The translations under genes and the position numbers were made by a program. From Rhizobium sp. ICMP 5592 (GTDB lineage: Bacteria > Pseudomonadota > Alphaproteobacteria > Rhizobiales > Rhizobiaceae), in contig NZ_QSNT01000013.1 in the NCBI RefSeq assembly GCF_009498525.1, positions 6,679 to 58,781 on the forward strand: DNA of 52,103 bases, in the 5' to 3' direction. The notes under the pieces are model-generated. The model worked only from the letters and a program-made list of their open reading frames with translations, searched no databases and had not been told where the DNA came from. Positions 26,756 to 35,663 of this stretch are shown piece by piece. The stretch's first letter is position 1, and the number at the start of each line of letters is the position of its first letter.

Positions 26756-27645
26756 CCTCTGGCTCCTTTCGCGCTGGTGCGGTTGAGCGCTGCCATCAGG
26801 GCCAGTACCAAAGCCATGATTACGACGAACACGATGAGTGCTAGAGCCGCGCCATAGCCTACCTGGAAGCCCTGGAAGCTGGTGCTGTAGGCGTAATAGT
26901 TCAGAATTTCCGTGCTCGTGCCTGGCCCACCTTGGGTAATCACGATGATAAGGTCGATGTTTTTCAGAGAGTCGATCAGCCGAAGAAGAAGGGCGACCAT
27001 GAGGATCGGCTTCAGAAGGGGCAGTTCGATCCATTTCAGGATCTGCCAGCGGGTCGCGCCGTCGATGATGGCAGCTTCCGTCACTTCCTCGGGAAGTGTT
27101 AACAGACCTGCCAGAAGGACTGCGAACATGAAGGGCGTCCACTGCCAGGCGTCGGCGACGATCAGGCTAAGGAGAGCGGTGCTCGAGCTGTTTACCCAGG
27201 CAACCGGGGGAATTCCGAACCAGCCAAGGACGATATTGAAGATCCCGAACTGCGGACTGTACATGCTCTTGAAATAGAACGCCCATATGAGCGGCGCGAT
27301 CATGATCGGGATGCAGAGCATGACCCGGAATGCCGCGAAGCCGGGCCATTTCTGCATCAGGCCGTGCCGAACAAGCAGCGCAAGCCCCAGCCCGACGACC
27401 AACTCGAGCAAGACCGAGAGGGCGGTATATTCCAGTGTGACGCCGACGACACGCGCGGTGTCCATGGACGTCAATATATCCACGAAGTTCTGGATGCCGG
27501 CCCACCGCTTGACGCCCGAGATCAGGTTCCAGCGATAGAAGCTTGTCGATATAGCTTGCACCAGCGGGTAGCCGATTGTGCCCAGAAGGCACAAAAGGCT
27601 TGGCGCTATGAAAGCATACGCGACGCGTCGTGACGTCATTCGCAT
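26752..27645 (-). CDS. MalF-type ABC transporter permease
   Basis: 297 residues with a start segment AYAFIAPSLLCLLGTIGYPLVQAISTSF typical of MalF/UgpA permeases and an EAA loop PEEVTEAAIIDGATRWQILKWIELPLLKP. The ATG overlaps the binding-protein stop by one base (TGATG) and its own stop overlaps the next permease, so all three are translated in concert. It pairs with the MalG-type subunit to form the channel. Confidence 0.88.
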   Translation of the reverse strand: MRMTSRRVAYAFIAPSLLCLLGTIGYPLVQAISTSFYRWNLISGVKRWAGIQNFVDILTSMDTARVVGVTLEYTALSVLLELVVGLGLALLVRHGLMQKWPGFAAFRVMLCIPIMIAPLIWAFYFKSMYSPQFGIFNIVLGWFGIPPVAWVNSSSTALLSLIVADAWQWTPFMFAVLLAGLLTLPEEVTEAAIIDGATRWQILKWIELPLLKPILMVALLLRLIDSLKNIDLIIVITQGGPGTSTEILNYYAYSTSFQGFQVGYGAALALIVFVVIMALVLALMAALNRTSAKGARG

Positions 27646-28943
27646 CAGTAGTAGCCTGCGTCCTGCATGATCTGGTCGACCGACTTCTGCGCCGCTTCCA
27701 ACGCTTCTTTCGGCGAAATATCGCCCGCAAAGGCGCGGCTTAGCTGCACACCGACTTCGCTATCAACCTGGCTCCATTCCGGTATCTGAGGCCTGACCTT
27801 TGCAAGCTTAAGGCTTGCTGCAACGGCCGGGAACCAGGGCTTGGCCGTGGCATTCGCCTCCCACGCGGAGTTGCGGCAAGGCTGACCGCCGTGCTGGACG
27901 ATCATGCTCGACTGGACGTCCCGGCTATTGAACCAGGCCACGAACTGGGCGGCTGGCTTGGGATCAGCACAATATTTCGATACGGTCAGACCGAGGCCGC
28001 CCATGACGGGGGCGCTGATGACCTTGCCTTTCGGCGGCACGGCGCTGACGAGTTCCGATTTCGTCTTGGCGTCGGCCGTGACGTGAGCGTCGGGAATCCA
28101 AGCCACTGGATCCAGTGTTCCAAGGCCGGTTGCCATGGCCTTGACTTCATCGCCCTCCGTATAGGCTGCACCTCCAGGTGGCATGGTTTTGACCAGCTCC
28201 AGGAGAAAGGCGAGTGAATCGACGCCGTTCTGATCCGCAAAGATGGGCTTCATCTTATCGTCGAAGATGACACCGCCGTTGGCCCAGAAGATCGGTAGCC
28301 AGACGCCGAACGCCTTGGCCAGACGTTCGGTGCCCGCAATGAAGCCGAAGCGGTTCGCTTTGGGGTCGACCACCTTCTGCGATGCCGCCAACAGATCGTC
28401 CCAGGTCTGGGGAACGCCGAGGCCGACGGCGTCGAGGTGTGCCTTGTTGTAGATCAGGCGCTGGCAATTGCCGATTGTCGCCATGCCATAGGTCTTGCCG
28501 TCGTCGCCGTACATGTCCTTGAAAGTTTGCGGAATGTCGGAAAAGAAATCCTTAAGATCGTCAGCCGGAATGAGATCGTCGAGTGGCAGAAGGTGGCCCG
28601 CCTTGGCATATCCCTTGAGGTAGATCGAATCCACCTGAACGACGTCGTAGGACGAACTGCCGCCAGCGAACGCGGCCACCTGCTTCTGGATCGCCTCGTT
28701 GTAGCCCATGGTGATATTGTTCACCTTGATGCCGGTCGCCTTGGTGAATTCCGGCGAAAGGTCGACGAAGGGCTGCCCAAACATGCCCTCACCCAAAGAA
28801 AGGACGTTGATCTCCGTCGTCGCCGAAATGGCTGGCGCGGGAAAAAAGCTGCTCGCGACCGCTACGCCCGACAGTGCCGCCGCGCCTTTCAAAACCGTTC
28901 GCCGTGATACCGACGTCTTCTGTCCCTGATGAAGAATGCTCAT
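27645..28943 (-). CDS. Extracellular solute-binding protein (CUT1 family), Tat-exported
   Basis: 432 residues. Twin-arginine signal SRRTVLKGAAALSGVAVASS, then a family-1 solute-binding fold (INVLSLGEGMFGQPFVDLSPEFTKATGIKV, YDVVQVDSIYLKGYAKAGHLLPLDDL). The C-terminal part has APVMGGLGLTVSKYCADPKPAAQFVAW. It captures the substrate, probably an oligosaccharide, polyol or related compound, for the two permeases. First gene of the seven-gene minus operon, divergent from a LysR gene 96 bases away. Tat export suggests folding before export. Confidence 0.88.
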   Translation of the reverse strand: MSILHQGQKTSVSRRTVLKGAAALSGVAVASSFFPAPAISATTEINVLSLGEGMFGQPFVDLSPEFTKATGIKVNNITMGYNEAIQKQVAAFAGGSSSYDVVQVDSIYLKGYAKAGHLLPLDDLIPADDLKDFFSDIPQTFKDMYGDDGKTYGMATIGNCQRLIYNKAHLDAVGLGVPQTWDDLLAASQKVVDPKANRFGFIAGTERLAKAFGVWLPIFWANGGVIFDDKMKPIFADQNGVDSLAFLLELVKTMPPGGAAYTEGDEVKAMATGLGTLDPVAWIPDAHVTADAKTKSELVSAVPPKGKVISAPVMGGLGLTVSKYCADPKPAAQFVAWFNSRDVQSSMIVQHGGQPCRNSAWEANATAKPWFPAVAASLKLAKVRPQIPEWSQVDSEVGVQLSRAFAGDISPKEALEAAQKSVDQIMQDAGYY

Positions 28944-29039
28944 TTGTGGCCTCCCTATTGCCTCACCCCAGGATTTTGATCATACATAGGGACAGAGCGT
29001 CAAATTGGAAAAACTGCAAACAACTCATAGGTAATTTCA

Positions 29040-29939
29040 ATGAATAACTTCTCGATCGGCCAACTGGAGGCATTTCGTTGGACGGCCGAACTTGGAAGCG
29101 TTCAAAAGGCTGCGGATCGGCTGCATGTCACGCAGCCCTCGCTGTCGTTGCGGCTAAAGCAGCTTGAATCCGAAGCGGAAGCACCGCTGTTCGAACGCTA
29201 TGGTCGTGGCCTGCGATTGACGAGACACGGCCAAGCGTTCCTGTCGCGCACGAGGATTGTGCTGGACGCCTATGACGATCTCAGGAGAGTTTCAGGTGTG
29301 CCTGAGATTGCCGGGACGTTAAGGATCGGGGTTGCCGAAGGTTTTGCAGTGGCGTCCATGGCAAGTCTGATCCCTAACCTTCAGCGCAGTTTTCCGCTCC
29401 TGCGTCCGGAATGGACCGTTGCCACAAGCTCTGGGCTGGAACAGCAACTGGCGGATGGCGAGCTTGATGTCGCCATCCTGGTCGAACCGATTGGATTGCG
29501 TGAGGTCCGCCTGTTTGCGCTCGGGACTCAGACAAATAGCTGGGCGGTGTCAACCGATACCTATGCGGGCGTGGGCCTCCGCGCCACCGACCTGTCAAAA
29601 TTGACCATAATTACGACCCCGCCGCCGACGGCGATGTACCGAGCAACACTGGGCTGGTTTGCGGAAGGTAAGATCACCCCCCCAAATGTCTGTCTGTGCT
29701 CTAGCCTGAATGCAGCCCTACAGCTTGTTGCAGCCGGGCTTGGCGCGGGAATATTTCCCACCAAAATGATCGAGGCATATCCACTTGCGGGAGCGATCCG
29801 GACATTGAAAACTGATCCTGTCTTGAGAGAGGGTCGGGTGTTCGTGGCGGACAGGGCAACGTCGGACGAGGCCAGGACTCAGGCCCTGATAAGGATCGTC
29901 GAGGATACTGCCCGGTCACTCAGATATTTTGAGCCCTGA
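29040..29939 (+). CDS. LysR-family transcriptional regulator
   Basis: 299 residues. The N-terminal winged HTH reads QLEAFRWTAELGSVQKAADRLHVTQPSLSLRLKQLE, followed by the linker and a periplasmic-binding-like effector domain (LRIGVAEGFAVASMASLIPNL, ELDVAILVEP, ALQLVAAGLGAGIFPTKMIE). Divergent from the CUT1/SDR/MFS/HD operon across a 96-base gap, the classic layout of a LysR activator and its target. The co-inducer is presumably the operon substrate. I could not place a clear T-N11-A site. Confidence 0.88.
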   Translation: MNNFSIGQLEAFRWTAELGSVQKAADRLHVTQPSLSLRLKQLESEAEAPLFERYGRGLRLTRHGQAFLSRTRIVLDAYDDLRRVSGVPEIAGTLRIGVAEGFAVASMASLIPNLQRSFPLLRPEWTVATSSGLEQQLADGELDVAILVEPIGLREVRLFALGTQTNSWAVSTDTYAGVGLRATDLSKLTIITTPPPTAMYRATLGWFAEGKITPPNVCLCSSLNAALQLVAAGLGAGIFPTKMIEAYPLAGAIRTLKTDPVLREGRVFVADRATSDEARTQALIRIVEDTARSLRYFEP

Positions 29940-30034
29940 GCGAGCAGCGCTCGTGATGCTGTGGATCGACTATGCGAGAATACACTTTCGCTTTGAGCGG
30001 CTGCGAGCTGCCGCCCGGATAATTCCGTCGACCC

Positions 30035-30073
30035 GATGAGCTTTCCGACAAAAGCCACTTAGTGCTCTTGAAG
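30035..30073 (+). repeat. Short dispersed repeat, copy 1
   Basis: GATGAGCTTTCC, 17 bases, then GCTCTTGAAG and a GA..CGAA tail. The same order occurs at 44968-45008 with a 19-base gap, with weaker similarity between and around the blocks. It lies in the 273-base gap between the convergent lysR-type and rpiR-type genes, where I see no gene. It may be a fragment of an old mobile element. Confidence 0.4.
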
Positions 30074-30212
30074 GGAACCGAACCGGATACACCTCCGGCA
30101 CGAATCTAATCGCCGATCCTTCAAACGCCCGGCGCATCGGGGCTTTACGTCCTTAGCGTCGCTCCTTGAAAAATAACGCAGCTTATCGACTACATGTTCT
30201 TGGGGACACGCC

Positions 30213-31085
30213 CTATTGCCCCGTCACGATTGGAATTCTGGGCTCATCCTTGCTGCCTTGCAAACGGCTTGCCAAGGCCACGGTCAAAGCCTGCGCCAGA
30301 CACATCGGAGCAGCAAGGGAACGTGAAAACGTATATTCGTGCTCAGGGACGGGGAAGAGAACCGTTGCAGATTTAGCAAGAGGCGAAAGCGTGCTGTCGG
30401 AGATGGCGACAATTGGAATGCCGCGAGCGGCCGCATCCTCGACGACATTCACGACTTCCGTTGCATAGAAGCGAAACGATACGGCAAACAGAAGATCGGT
30501 ATCCTTCATGGTGCGTGCCATATATGTCGCAAGCCCACCGCTCGGATCGAGCAGAACGCATCGTTTTCCCAACATGGTCAGGACATAGCGGAGCAGTTCG
30601 ACGACCGGCGCCGAGCGCAGCTGTCCTATTAGGTAGATCGTTTCGCCATTTTCTAGGAGATCGACCGCCGTGGCCAGATCTTCGCCCGAGACCTGGGCGA
30701 GCACGTCCTGCAGGGATGCAATGTCCCGGACCACGAGGTCCCGAAGAAATCCGGCCTCGCTTCTGTCCGTTCGCGTCCCGAGTTCCACTTCAAGCGCTTT
30801 CTTTCGCGCCTCGAAACCGGGAGCGGCCGTCGAAAGCCGGCGCTGAAACAAACCTTGCAGATCTTTGAAGCCCTCGTATCCCAGGGCCTGTGCGAAACGC
30901 ACGAAACTGGACGCGTGGATGCCGCAGCGATCTGCGATCGCATTGACGGAAAGGACAGCCACATCATTCGGGTTCTGGGTAAGATAGACCGAGATCGTCT
31001 GATAGGCTTTGCTCATACCGTCATAGCGGTCGTGGACCAGACGAATGAATTCCTCATAGTCGCGGGGTGGTTCGATCTCTGCCAT
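30213..31085 (-). CDS. RpiR-family transcriptional regulator with SIS domain
   Basis: 290 residues from the ATG at 31085. N-terminal HTH_6 domain (ISVYLTQNPNDVAVLSVNAIADRCGIHASSFVRFAQALGYEGFKDLQ) and a C-terminal SIS sugar-phosphate-binding domain (IYLIGQLRSAPVVELLRYVLTMLGKRCVLLD, DLLFAVSFRFYATEVVNVVEDAAARGIPIVAISDS). RpiR proteins, including IolR of rhizobia, control sugar and inositol catabolism and respond to phosphorylated sugars. It is downstream of the importer operon with its own operator-like site ten bases before the ATG. It is the best candidate to read the TTGCAA-N6-TTGCAA motifs of the 30-44 kb cluster. Confidence 0.88.
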   Translation of the reverse strand: MAEIEPPRDYEEFIRLVHDRYDGMSKAYQTISVYLTQNPNDVAVLSVNAIADRCGIHASSFVRFAQALGYEGFKDLQGLFQRRLSTAAPGFEARKKALEVELGTRTDRSEAGFLRDLVVRDIASLQDVLAQVSGEDLATAVDLLENGETIYLIGQLRSAPVVELLRYVLTMLGKRCVLLDPSGGLATYMARTMKDTDLLFAVSFRFYATEVVNVVEDAAARGIPIVAISDSTLSPLAKSATVLFPVPEHEYTFSRSLAAPMCLAQALTVALASRLQGSKDEPRIPIVTGQ

Positions 31086-31094
31086 TTTCCAAAC

Positions 31095-31112
31095 CTGCAA
31101 ATTTCATTGCAT
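31095..31112 (-). promoter_or_regulatory. TTGCAA-N6-TTGCAA-type site before rpiR gene
   Basis: Forward reading is CTGCAA-ATTTCA-TTGCAT, two near-palindromic half sites six bases apart, ending ten bases before the RpiR start. A perfect -35-like TTGACA (minus strand, 31146-31141) lies upstream, and a looser TAGCAAATGATTGCC (31124-31138) between. Likely autoregulation. Confidence 0.5.
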
Positions 31113-31202
31113 CATGCCCTGAATAGCAAATGATTGCCAATGTCAAATCGAACAATAGGGCTGGCGGCCATGGCAGCCGCCGGTATCCCGCGCGACGGAG
31201 GA

Positions 31203-32402
31203 TCAAAACGACTGTTGCCCGGTCAGTTTCTCGATGATCTTGTCTATGGAAACCGCAAAAACCAGAAGAAGACCGGTGACGATCAGACGAACTTCGTTCT
31301 CGACACCCATGAGGTTAAGTCCATTCTGGACCGTGCCGATGACCAAAGCTCCCAAAAGGGCTGCGTGAATGGCGCCCCGGCCTCCAAACAGGCTCACACC
31401 GCCGATGACGGCTGCGGCAATTGATTCCAACAAAAGAGTTCCACCGCCGACCCCACCACCCGAGAAGACGCCAACGCCAAGGGTTCGCGATGATGCAACG
31501 ATGCCGGCAATGGCTGCAACGCCGCCTGCGATCGCAAAGGCTGCCATGCGGATGGCCGGCACCTTGATACCGGCCCGTCGCGCCGCTTCGTCATTGTTTC
31601 CAACGGCATAGAGGTAAAGACCGAAGCGGGTCTCGTTCAGGACGTAGCCGCCAATGCCAAGAAGAATGACGAACATGAGAACGGGCAGAGGAATCCCTTG
31701 GCTGGCGTTGAGAACCAACACGACGATCGCTCCAAGAACACCGGCACCGACCAATGGAAACACAATGCTGTGAAGCGTCGACACTTCGAGGCCAGCTTTC
31801 CTTCGCCGAGCGACACTGGAAAAAATCAGGCCGGCAAGCAGCGCAAGTCCTATAGCCCAGGTAATCCACGCGCTGGCACCTGAGATGGTGGTCTGCGCAA
31901 TATATTCGACACCGGTTCCCATCAGGCCATAACGGGCAGTCGCAGGAAGTAGGATGAGCTGAATGCCATTCAGTGCAAGGCCCAAGCCGAGGGTCACGAC
32001 GAATGATGGTACCCCAACCCAATTCACCCAGCGGGCAGAGCAGGATCCGATCGCAGCACCGATGATGACGGCAATCGGCAGGGCGAGCCAGGGCGACAAC
32101 CCATAGTCGACAATCAGCTTCGCACTGAACACGGAGGTGACGCCGTGGATTGCGGCGATCGAAAGATCAATCTCCTTGACCAGAAGGACAAACATCAAAC
32201 CGAGCGCCATTATTCCGACGACCGTCGACTGCTGCAGCAGGTTCGACAGATTTCTTGGCGTGAGGAAGATATCGCTCTGAAGAGCGAAGAAGATCCACAA
32301 TGCGACAAGCGCGATGACCACCGGCAGTGCCCTGAGATCGCTATTGAGAAGCTCGCCGAAGGTGCGCCGCTTCGGCGTTGTGGTTGTGGTTGTGGAAGCC
32401 AT
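31203..32402 (-). CDS. XylH/FrcC-type sugar ABC transporter permease
   Basis: 399 residues from the ATG at 32402 (AAGGAA upstream; an in-frame ATG at 32411 has no spacing to a ribosome site). A long CUT2 permease with about ten to twelve helices, as in XylH: LMFVLLVKEIDLSIAAIHGVTSVFSA, WVGVPSFVVTLGLGLALNGIQ, YAVGNNDEAARRAGIKV and GGVSLFGGRGAIHAALLGALVIG. The start is Thr-rich (STTTTTTPKRR). Last of the three importer genes; works with the ATPase and binding protein upstream. The substrate is inferred to be a cyclitol or related sugar from the adjacent catabolic genes. Confidence 0.88.
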   Translation of the reverse strand: MASTTTTTTPKRRTFGELLNSDLRALPVVIALVALWIFFALQSDIFLTPRNLSNLLQQSTVVGIMALGLMFVLLVKEIDLSIAAIHGVTSVFSAKLIVDYGLSPWLALPIAVIIGAAIGSCSARWVNWVGVPSFVVTLGLGLALNGIQLILLPATARYGLMGTGVEYIAQTTISGASAWITWAIGLALLAGLIFSSVARRRKAGLEVSTLHSIVFPLVGAGVLGAIVVLVLNASQGIPLPVLMFVILLGIGGYVLNETRFGLYLYAVGNNDEAARRAGIKVPAIRMAAFAIAGGVAAIAGIVASSRTLGVGVFSGGGVGGGTLLLESIAAAVIGGVSLFGGRGAIHAALLGALVIGTVQNGLNLMGVENEVRLIVTGLLLVFAVSIDKIIEKLTGQQSF

Positions 32403-32434
32403 TATGTTCATTCCTTGGAAATGGAAATTGTTGG

Positions 32435-33250
32435 TCAGCCGGCGAGATTGACGCCTTCGTTGCCTCCGACCATCGCATTGACAACCATTTCGCCGGTCAC
32501 GTCCTTGGAGCGAAAACTTGCCGCATTCGCGCCAAGCCTCATGACCTCGATCCGGTCGGTCGAATTCACGACAAAATGGTGGATGTCGTGACTGACGATG
32601 ACAATACCTAGTCCATCGTCGGCCAGGCTGCGAATGAGGTCCGCGACTTGTTGTGCCGCCGAGTGGCTGAGGGCCGCCGTGGGTTCGTCAAGTATGACGA
32701 CCTTGGGCTTCCAAAGAATGGATCTGGCGATCGCGATATTCTGGCGCTGGCCGCCGGACATGGCGCCCACGGGCCGAGTAAGCGAAAGATTGCCAAGACG
32801 CATTCTCGTCATCACTTCGCGCGCGCGCACTTCGCACTCGGCGCGGCGGATGCGATGTCCAAAAATGCCGGGACCGGTCAGCTCGCGACCGAGAAACAGG
32901 TTCTGGACGGCGTCCAAATTATTGCACAAGGCAAGGTCCTGATAGACGGTCGCGATCCCTTGGGCAGTCGCGTCTGCCGGGGTCCGGATGTTTACCGGCC
33001 TGCCCTCGATTTCATAGTCTCCAGAGTCGGCTGCGTGCACGCCCGCCATCACCTTTACGAGCGTCGATTTGCCTGCGCCATTATCGCCGACGAGTGCGAC
33101 GATTTCTCCGGCATGCACGTCGACGGAGGCCCCCCGCAGAGCGTGAACCGAGCCGAACGACTTCTGGATGTTGCGCATCGAAATCAGCGGAGTGGATTTT
33201 TTGGTCGAAAGGGCTTCATGCTCTGGACGCCCGGAAGCAGTTGCGGTCAT
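32435..33250 (-). CDS. Single-domain sugar ABC transporter ATPase (FrcA-like)
   Basis: 271 residues from the ATG at 33250 (GAGGATGAG before it). Only one nucleotide-binding domain: Walker A GDNGAGKST, signature MSGGQRQNIAIARS, Walker B VVILDEPTAALS, H-loop IVIVSHDIHH. CUT2 importers usually have a double ATPase, but the rhizobial fructose system FrcBCA has a single domain of this size, so this is a known variant and not a truncation. It would act as a homodimer with the permease encoded 32 bases downstream. Confidence 0.87.
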   Translation of the reverse strand: MTATASGRPEHEALSTKKSTPLISMRNIQKSFGSVHALRGASVDVHAGEIVALVGDNGAGKSTLVKVMAGVHAADSGDYEIEGRPVNIRTPADATAQGIATVYQDLALCNNLDAVQNLFLGRELTGPGIFGHRIRRAECEVRAREVMTRMRLGNLSLTRPVGAMSGGQRQNIAIARSILWKPKVVILDEPTAALSHSAAQQVADLIRSLADDGLGIVIVSHDIHHFVVNSTDRIEVMRLGANAASFRSKDVTGEMVVNAMVGGNEGVNLAG

Positions 33251-33326
33251 CTCATCCTCGCAAGAGTCTTGATCCTGCAGACGGGGGAAGGCGGCTATAC
33301 CGCTTCCCTCGCAGCAAACGGTCGAA

Positions 33327-34403
33327 TTAAAGATTTTTCTTGCAGACGTCCGTTGTTTCAATGCCTTTGCAGATCTCGGCCCAGCTCCAAACACCCTTAG
33401 ACACTACATCGCCAAGGTTGTTCTTCGTGATGTTGGTGACCGGCAGGAACACGGCCGGGACATCCATGAAGGTGTTGTTGACCTTGCCGTTGATCAGCTC
33501 TTTGGGAACGCCCTTGCCTGCAACAATCGATGCGACGACATCTGCGGCATAGGTTGCCTGAACCTTCAGATCCTTGAGAACGGAATTATCTTGCCATCCT
33601 TGCGCGATGTAGCGAAGCGCTTCCACCGTGGCATCCTGACCGCCGGTCACAAGCTTCTCGCCTGGCTTATACCCTTGGGAAATGAGCGCCGCGACAGAGC
33701 CGCCGGTGGTGCCGTCATTCATACCGAGGAAAACATCGACGTCGCCGCCGTTCTTCGTGAGGCAATCCTCCGCAAAGCTTTGGGCCAGCGTTGGGTCCCA
33801 ATTCTGAGTATATTGCTCGCAAACCACCTTGACCTTTCCGGAATCGATCAGCGGCTGAAGAAATTCGTTCTGACCCTTCTCATATTGCCCAGTGCCATAC
33901 TCGCCTTGATTGCCCTTGACGCGAGCGACCTTGACCGGCGACTTCGACATGGCCTTGATCAATTCGGCAGCGCGCTTGCCTTGCGCCTCACCGACCGCCA
34001 GTGAATCGAAAACGATGTGAGCTTCGGCCTTTCCGCCAACGGCATCGTGATCGTAGAGAACAACGGGAACGTTTGCCTTTGCGGCTGCCGCAAGCTCACC
34101 GGCTGCGAGGTTTGCGTCCGCGGATGTGAGCAGAATTACTTTGGCACCCTGCGCAATGGCGTCCTCTACCTGAGACTGCTGCTTATTGGGATCGCCTTGG
34201 GCATTCTGAACCACGACGTCGACACTGGGCGCTTTCTCTTTTAAGGCCTGCACGAAGAACGGCGCATCCCGGCTCTCAAAACGAATTGTCGTTTGATTTG
34301 GCAGCAAAAAGAAGACTTTTGACTTGTCCTGCGCGACTGCTGCCCCGCCCATTGCAGCTGCGATAATTGTTGTAGCCAAAAGGCTACGGATCAGACGTCC
34401 CAT
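33327..34403 (-). CDS. XylF-type periplasmic sugar-binding protein
   Basis: 358 residues: signal peptide (LIRSLLATTIIAAAMGGAAVAQ) and a peripla_BP fold (VFFLLPNQTTIRFESRDAPFFVQALKE, KVILLTSADANLAAGELAAAAKANVPVVLYD, VDVFLGMNDGTTGGSVAALISQG, KLVTGGQDATVEALRYIAQGWQDNSVLKD), closest in style to xylose- and fructose-binding proteins. A Cys pair (VVCEQYTQNW and EDCLTKNGG) may form a disulfide. First gene of the importer operon; its promoter is flanked by two TTGCAA-N6-TTGCAA sites. Confidence 0.88.
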   Translation of the reverse strand: MGRLIRSLLATTIIAAAMGGAAVAQDKSKVFFLLPNQTTIRFESRDAPFFVQALKEKAPSVDVVVQNAQGDPNKQQSQVEDAIAQGAKVILLTSADANLAAGELAAAAKANVPVVLYDHDAVGGKAEAHIVFDSLAVGEAQGKRAAELIKAMSKSPVKVARVKGNQGEYGTGQYEKGQNEFLQPLIDSGKVKVVCEQYTQNWDPTLAQSFAEDCLTKNGGDVDVFLGMNDGTTGGSVAALISQGYKPGEKLVTGGQDATVEALRYIAQGWQDNSVLKDLKVQATYAADVVASIVAGKGVPKELINGKVNNTFMDVPAVFLPVTNITKNNLGDVVSKGVWSWAEICKGIETTDVCKKNL

Positions 34404-34513
34404 CTCTTACCTCCCATGGAACTAAAGTGAATTCGGATGCTCCCAGATTTTTTGAGGAAGACGCCTCCCAGCGTCGACCCTCTGTCAGTCCCTGATTGCT
34501 GTTGGTACTGATG

Positions 34514-34531
34514 TTGCAACAATCATTGCAA
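34514..34531 (-). promoter_or_regulatory. TTGCAA-N6-TTGCAA operator at importer start site
   Basis: TTGCAACAATCATTGCAA, a perfect copy of the motif. It starts just downstream of the predicted -10 box of the importer promoter, covering about +1 to +20, a position that would block transcription. Sixteen consecutive bases also occur, inverted, at 38954-38969. Confidence 0.65.
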
Positions 34532-34534
34532 ACA

Positions 34535-34563
34535 AGACTAGACTGCAATAACTACTGAGTCAA
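34535..34563 (-). promoter_or_regulatory. Predicted promoter of the XylF-type importer operon
   Basis: On the minus strand TTGACT (34563-34558) and TAGTCT (34540-34535) are 17 bases apart. The promoter sits between the two operator-like sites at 34514-34531 and 34598-34615. The leader to the ATG at 34403 is about 125 bases. Confidence 0.5.
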
Positions 34564-34597
34564 AGCATATTTCAATATTTTATGCTGATTTAGATAT

Positions 34598-34615
34598 TAG
34601 CAATTTCCATTGCAA
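34598..34615 (-). promoter_or_regulatory. Upstream TTGCAA-N6-TTGCAA-type site
   Basis: TAGCAA-TTTCCA-TTGCAA, one half site perfect and one with a single change. It lies upstream of the -35 box, centred 84 bases (about eight helical turns) from the downstream site, which would allow looping by a dimer-of-dimers regulator. Confidence 0.5.
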
Positions 34616-34694
34616 GTAACGATAAAACGAATTTCCCTGCGGCGAAAGAATACGCCGTCACCGCATTCGGATTGCGATTGATCCCTGTCCAGCC

Positions 34695-35663
34695 CTAGTT
34701 TGCCGGCAACTGATCGGCATTCACGACCAGCTTGGGATCTATTCGTCCGGCAAAGAAATCGAGCACGTTTTGAACCGACGCTACGGCCATTCGCTCACCG
34801 CACTCGCGGGTCAAGCCGGCGATATGCGGCGACAGCACCACCTGATCGAGCGCAAGAAGCGGGCAATCCTTGGAAGGCGGTTCGTCGTCAAAAACATCAA
34901 GCCCCGCTGCGCCCAGATGTCCGGATTGCAACGCCTCGATCAAGGCTGCCTCATCGACGACACCGCCGCGAGCGGTGTTGACGAGGATGGTGCCACGCTT
35001 CATCGCCGCAAGTTCAGCTTTGCCAATGACCGGTCGATCGGCTTTTGGAACGTTGACAGAGACCACATCTGCCCACGCTAGCCCTTCCAGAAGATCATCC
35101 GCCGGCAAGACCGGCCCTTCTGGCCAGCCCTGGGCCCGCAGAAAAGGATCGAAAGCTCTCGTCTCCATACCGAAGCCACTGGCCATCCGCGAAAGATGAC
35201 GTCCAATACGGCCAAATCCGATGATCAACAGGCGTTTTCCCGAAATCTCTTCCGCTTCCAGTCGATTACGCCATCCCCATTCCGATGGGTTGCGCACAGC
35301 GCGATCACCGCGAAGAACGCGCTTCGCCGCCGACAAGATCAACATCATGGCATGCTCAGCCACCGACACCGAATTGACGTCGCCGACAACGGCGAGCGCG
35401 ATGCCTCTTTCATTGAGAGAGGCCAGATGAACGGCGTCATATCCAACGCCATGGCGCGAGACGATCTTCAAGCGCTCCGCGTTCGCGACAGTCGATGCCG
35501 ACAGGGGCTGCGTGCGCAACACCAACGCATCAGCCTTACCGATGAAGGGGTGATAGGACTGTTCCGATACTTCTTCCACATAGTCGAACGTCACACCTGG
35601 AGCACTTTTCAGAAGCGCCACCCCGGATGGATGCAATTTTCCAGCAACGAGAATGTGCGGCAT
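34695..35663 (-). CDS. D-isomer-specific 2-hydroxyacid dehydrogenase
   Basis: 322 residues from the ATG at 35663, overlapping the aldolase stop by one base. NAD-binding motif GFGRIGRHLSRMASGFGMETRAFDP, catalytic Arg in LVNTARGGVVDEAALIEAL, Glu in LDVFDDEPP, and His in VVLSPHIAGLT; all present. Members reduce or oxidise 2-keto/2-hydroxy acids such as glyoxylate, hydroxypyruvate or phosphoglycerate. As the last gene after Idh, ALDH and aldolase, it likely processes a hydroxyacid or ketoacid released by ring breakdown. The exact substrate is unknown. Confidence 0.85.
   Translation of the reverse strand: MPHILVAGKLHPSGVALLKSAPGVTFDYVEEVSEQSYHPFIGKADALVLRTQPLSASTVANAERLKIVSRHGVGYDAVHLASLNERGIALAVVGDVNSVSVAEHAMMLILSAAKRVLRGDRAVRNPSEWGWRNRLEAEEISGKRLLIIGFGRIGRHLSRMASGFGMETRAFDPFLRAQGWPEGPVLPADDLLEGLAWADVVSVNVPKADRPVIGKAELAAMKRGTILVNTARGGVVDEAALIEALQSGHLGAAGLDVFDDEPPSKDCPLLALDQVVLSPHIAGLTRECGERMAVASVQNVLDFFAGRIDPKLVVNADQLPAN

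Noticed and set aside
25973..27142. Long version of the second permease starting at 27142
   Set aside because: The first about 129 codons overlap the first permease gene in another frame and are low-complexity Arg/His/Pro-rich; the ATG at 26755 has the ATGA overlap and a proper membrane start.
32435..33250. Single-domain ATPase read as a truncated RbsA
   Set aside because: It has a complete nucleotide-binding domain, a normal stop and start, and the length of FrcA-type ATPases, so it is a natural single-domain form.
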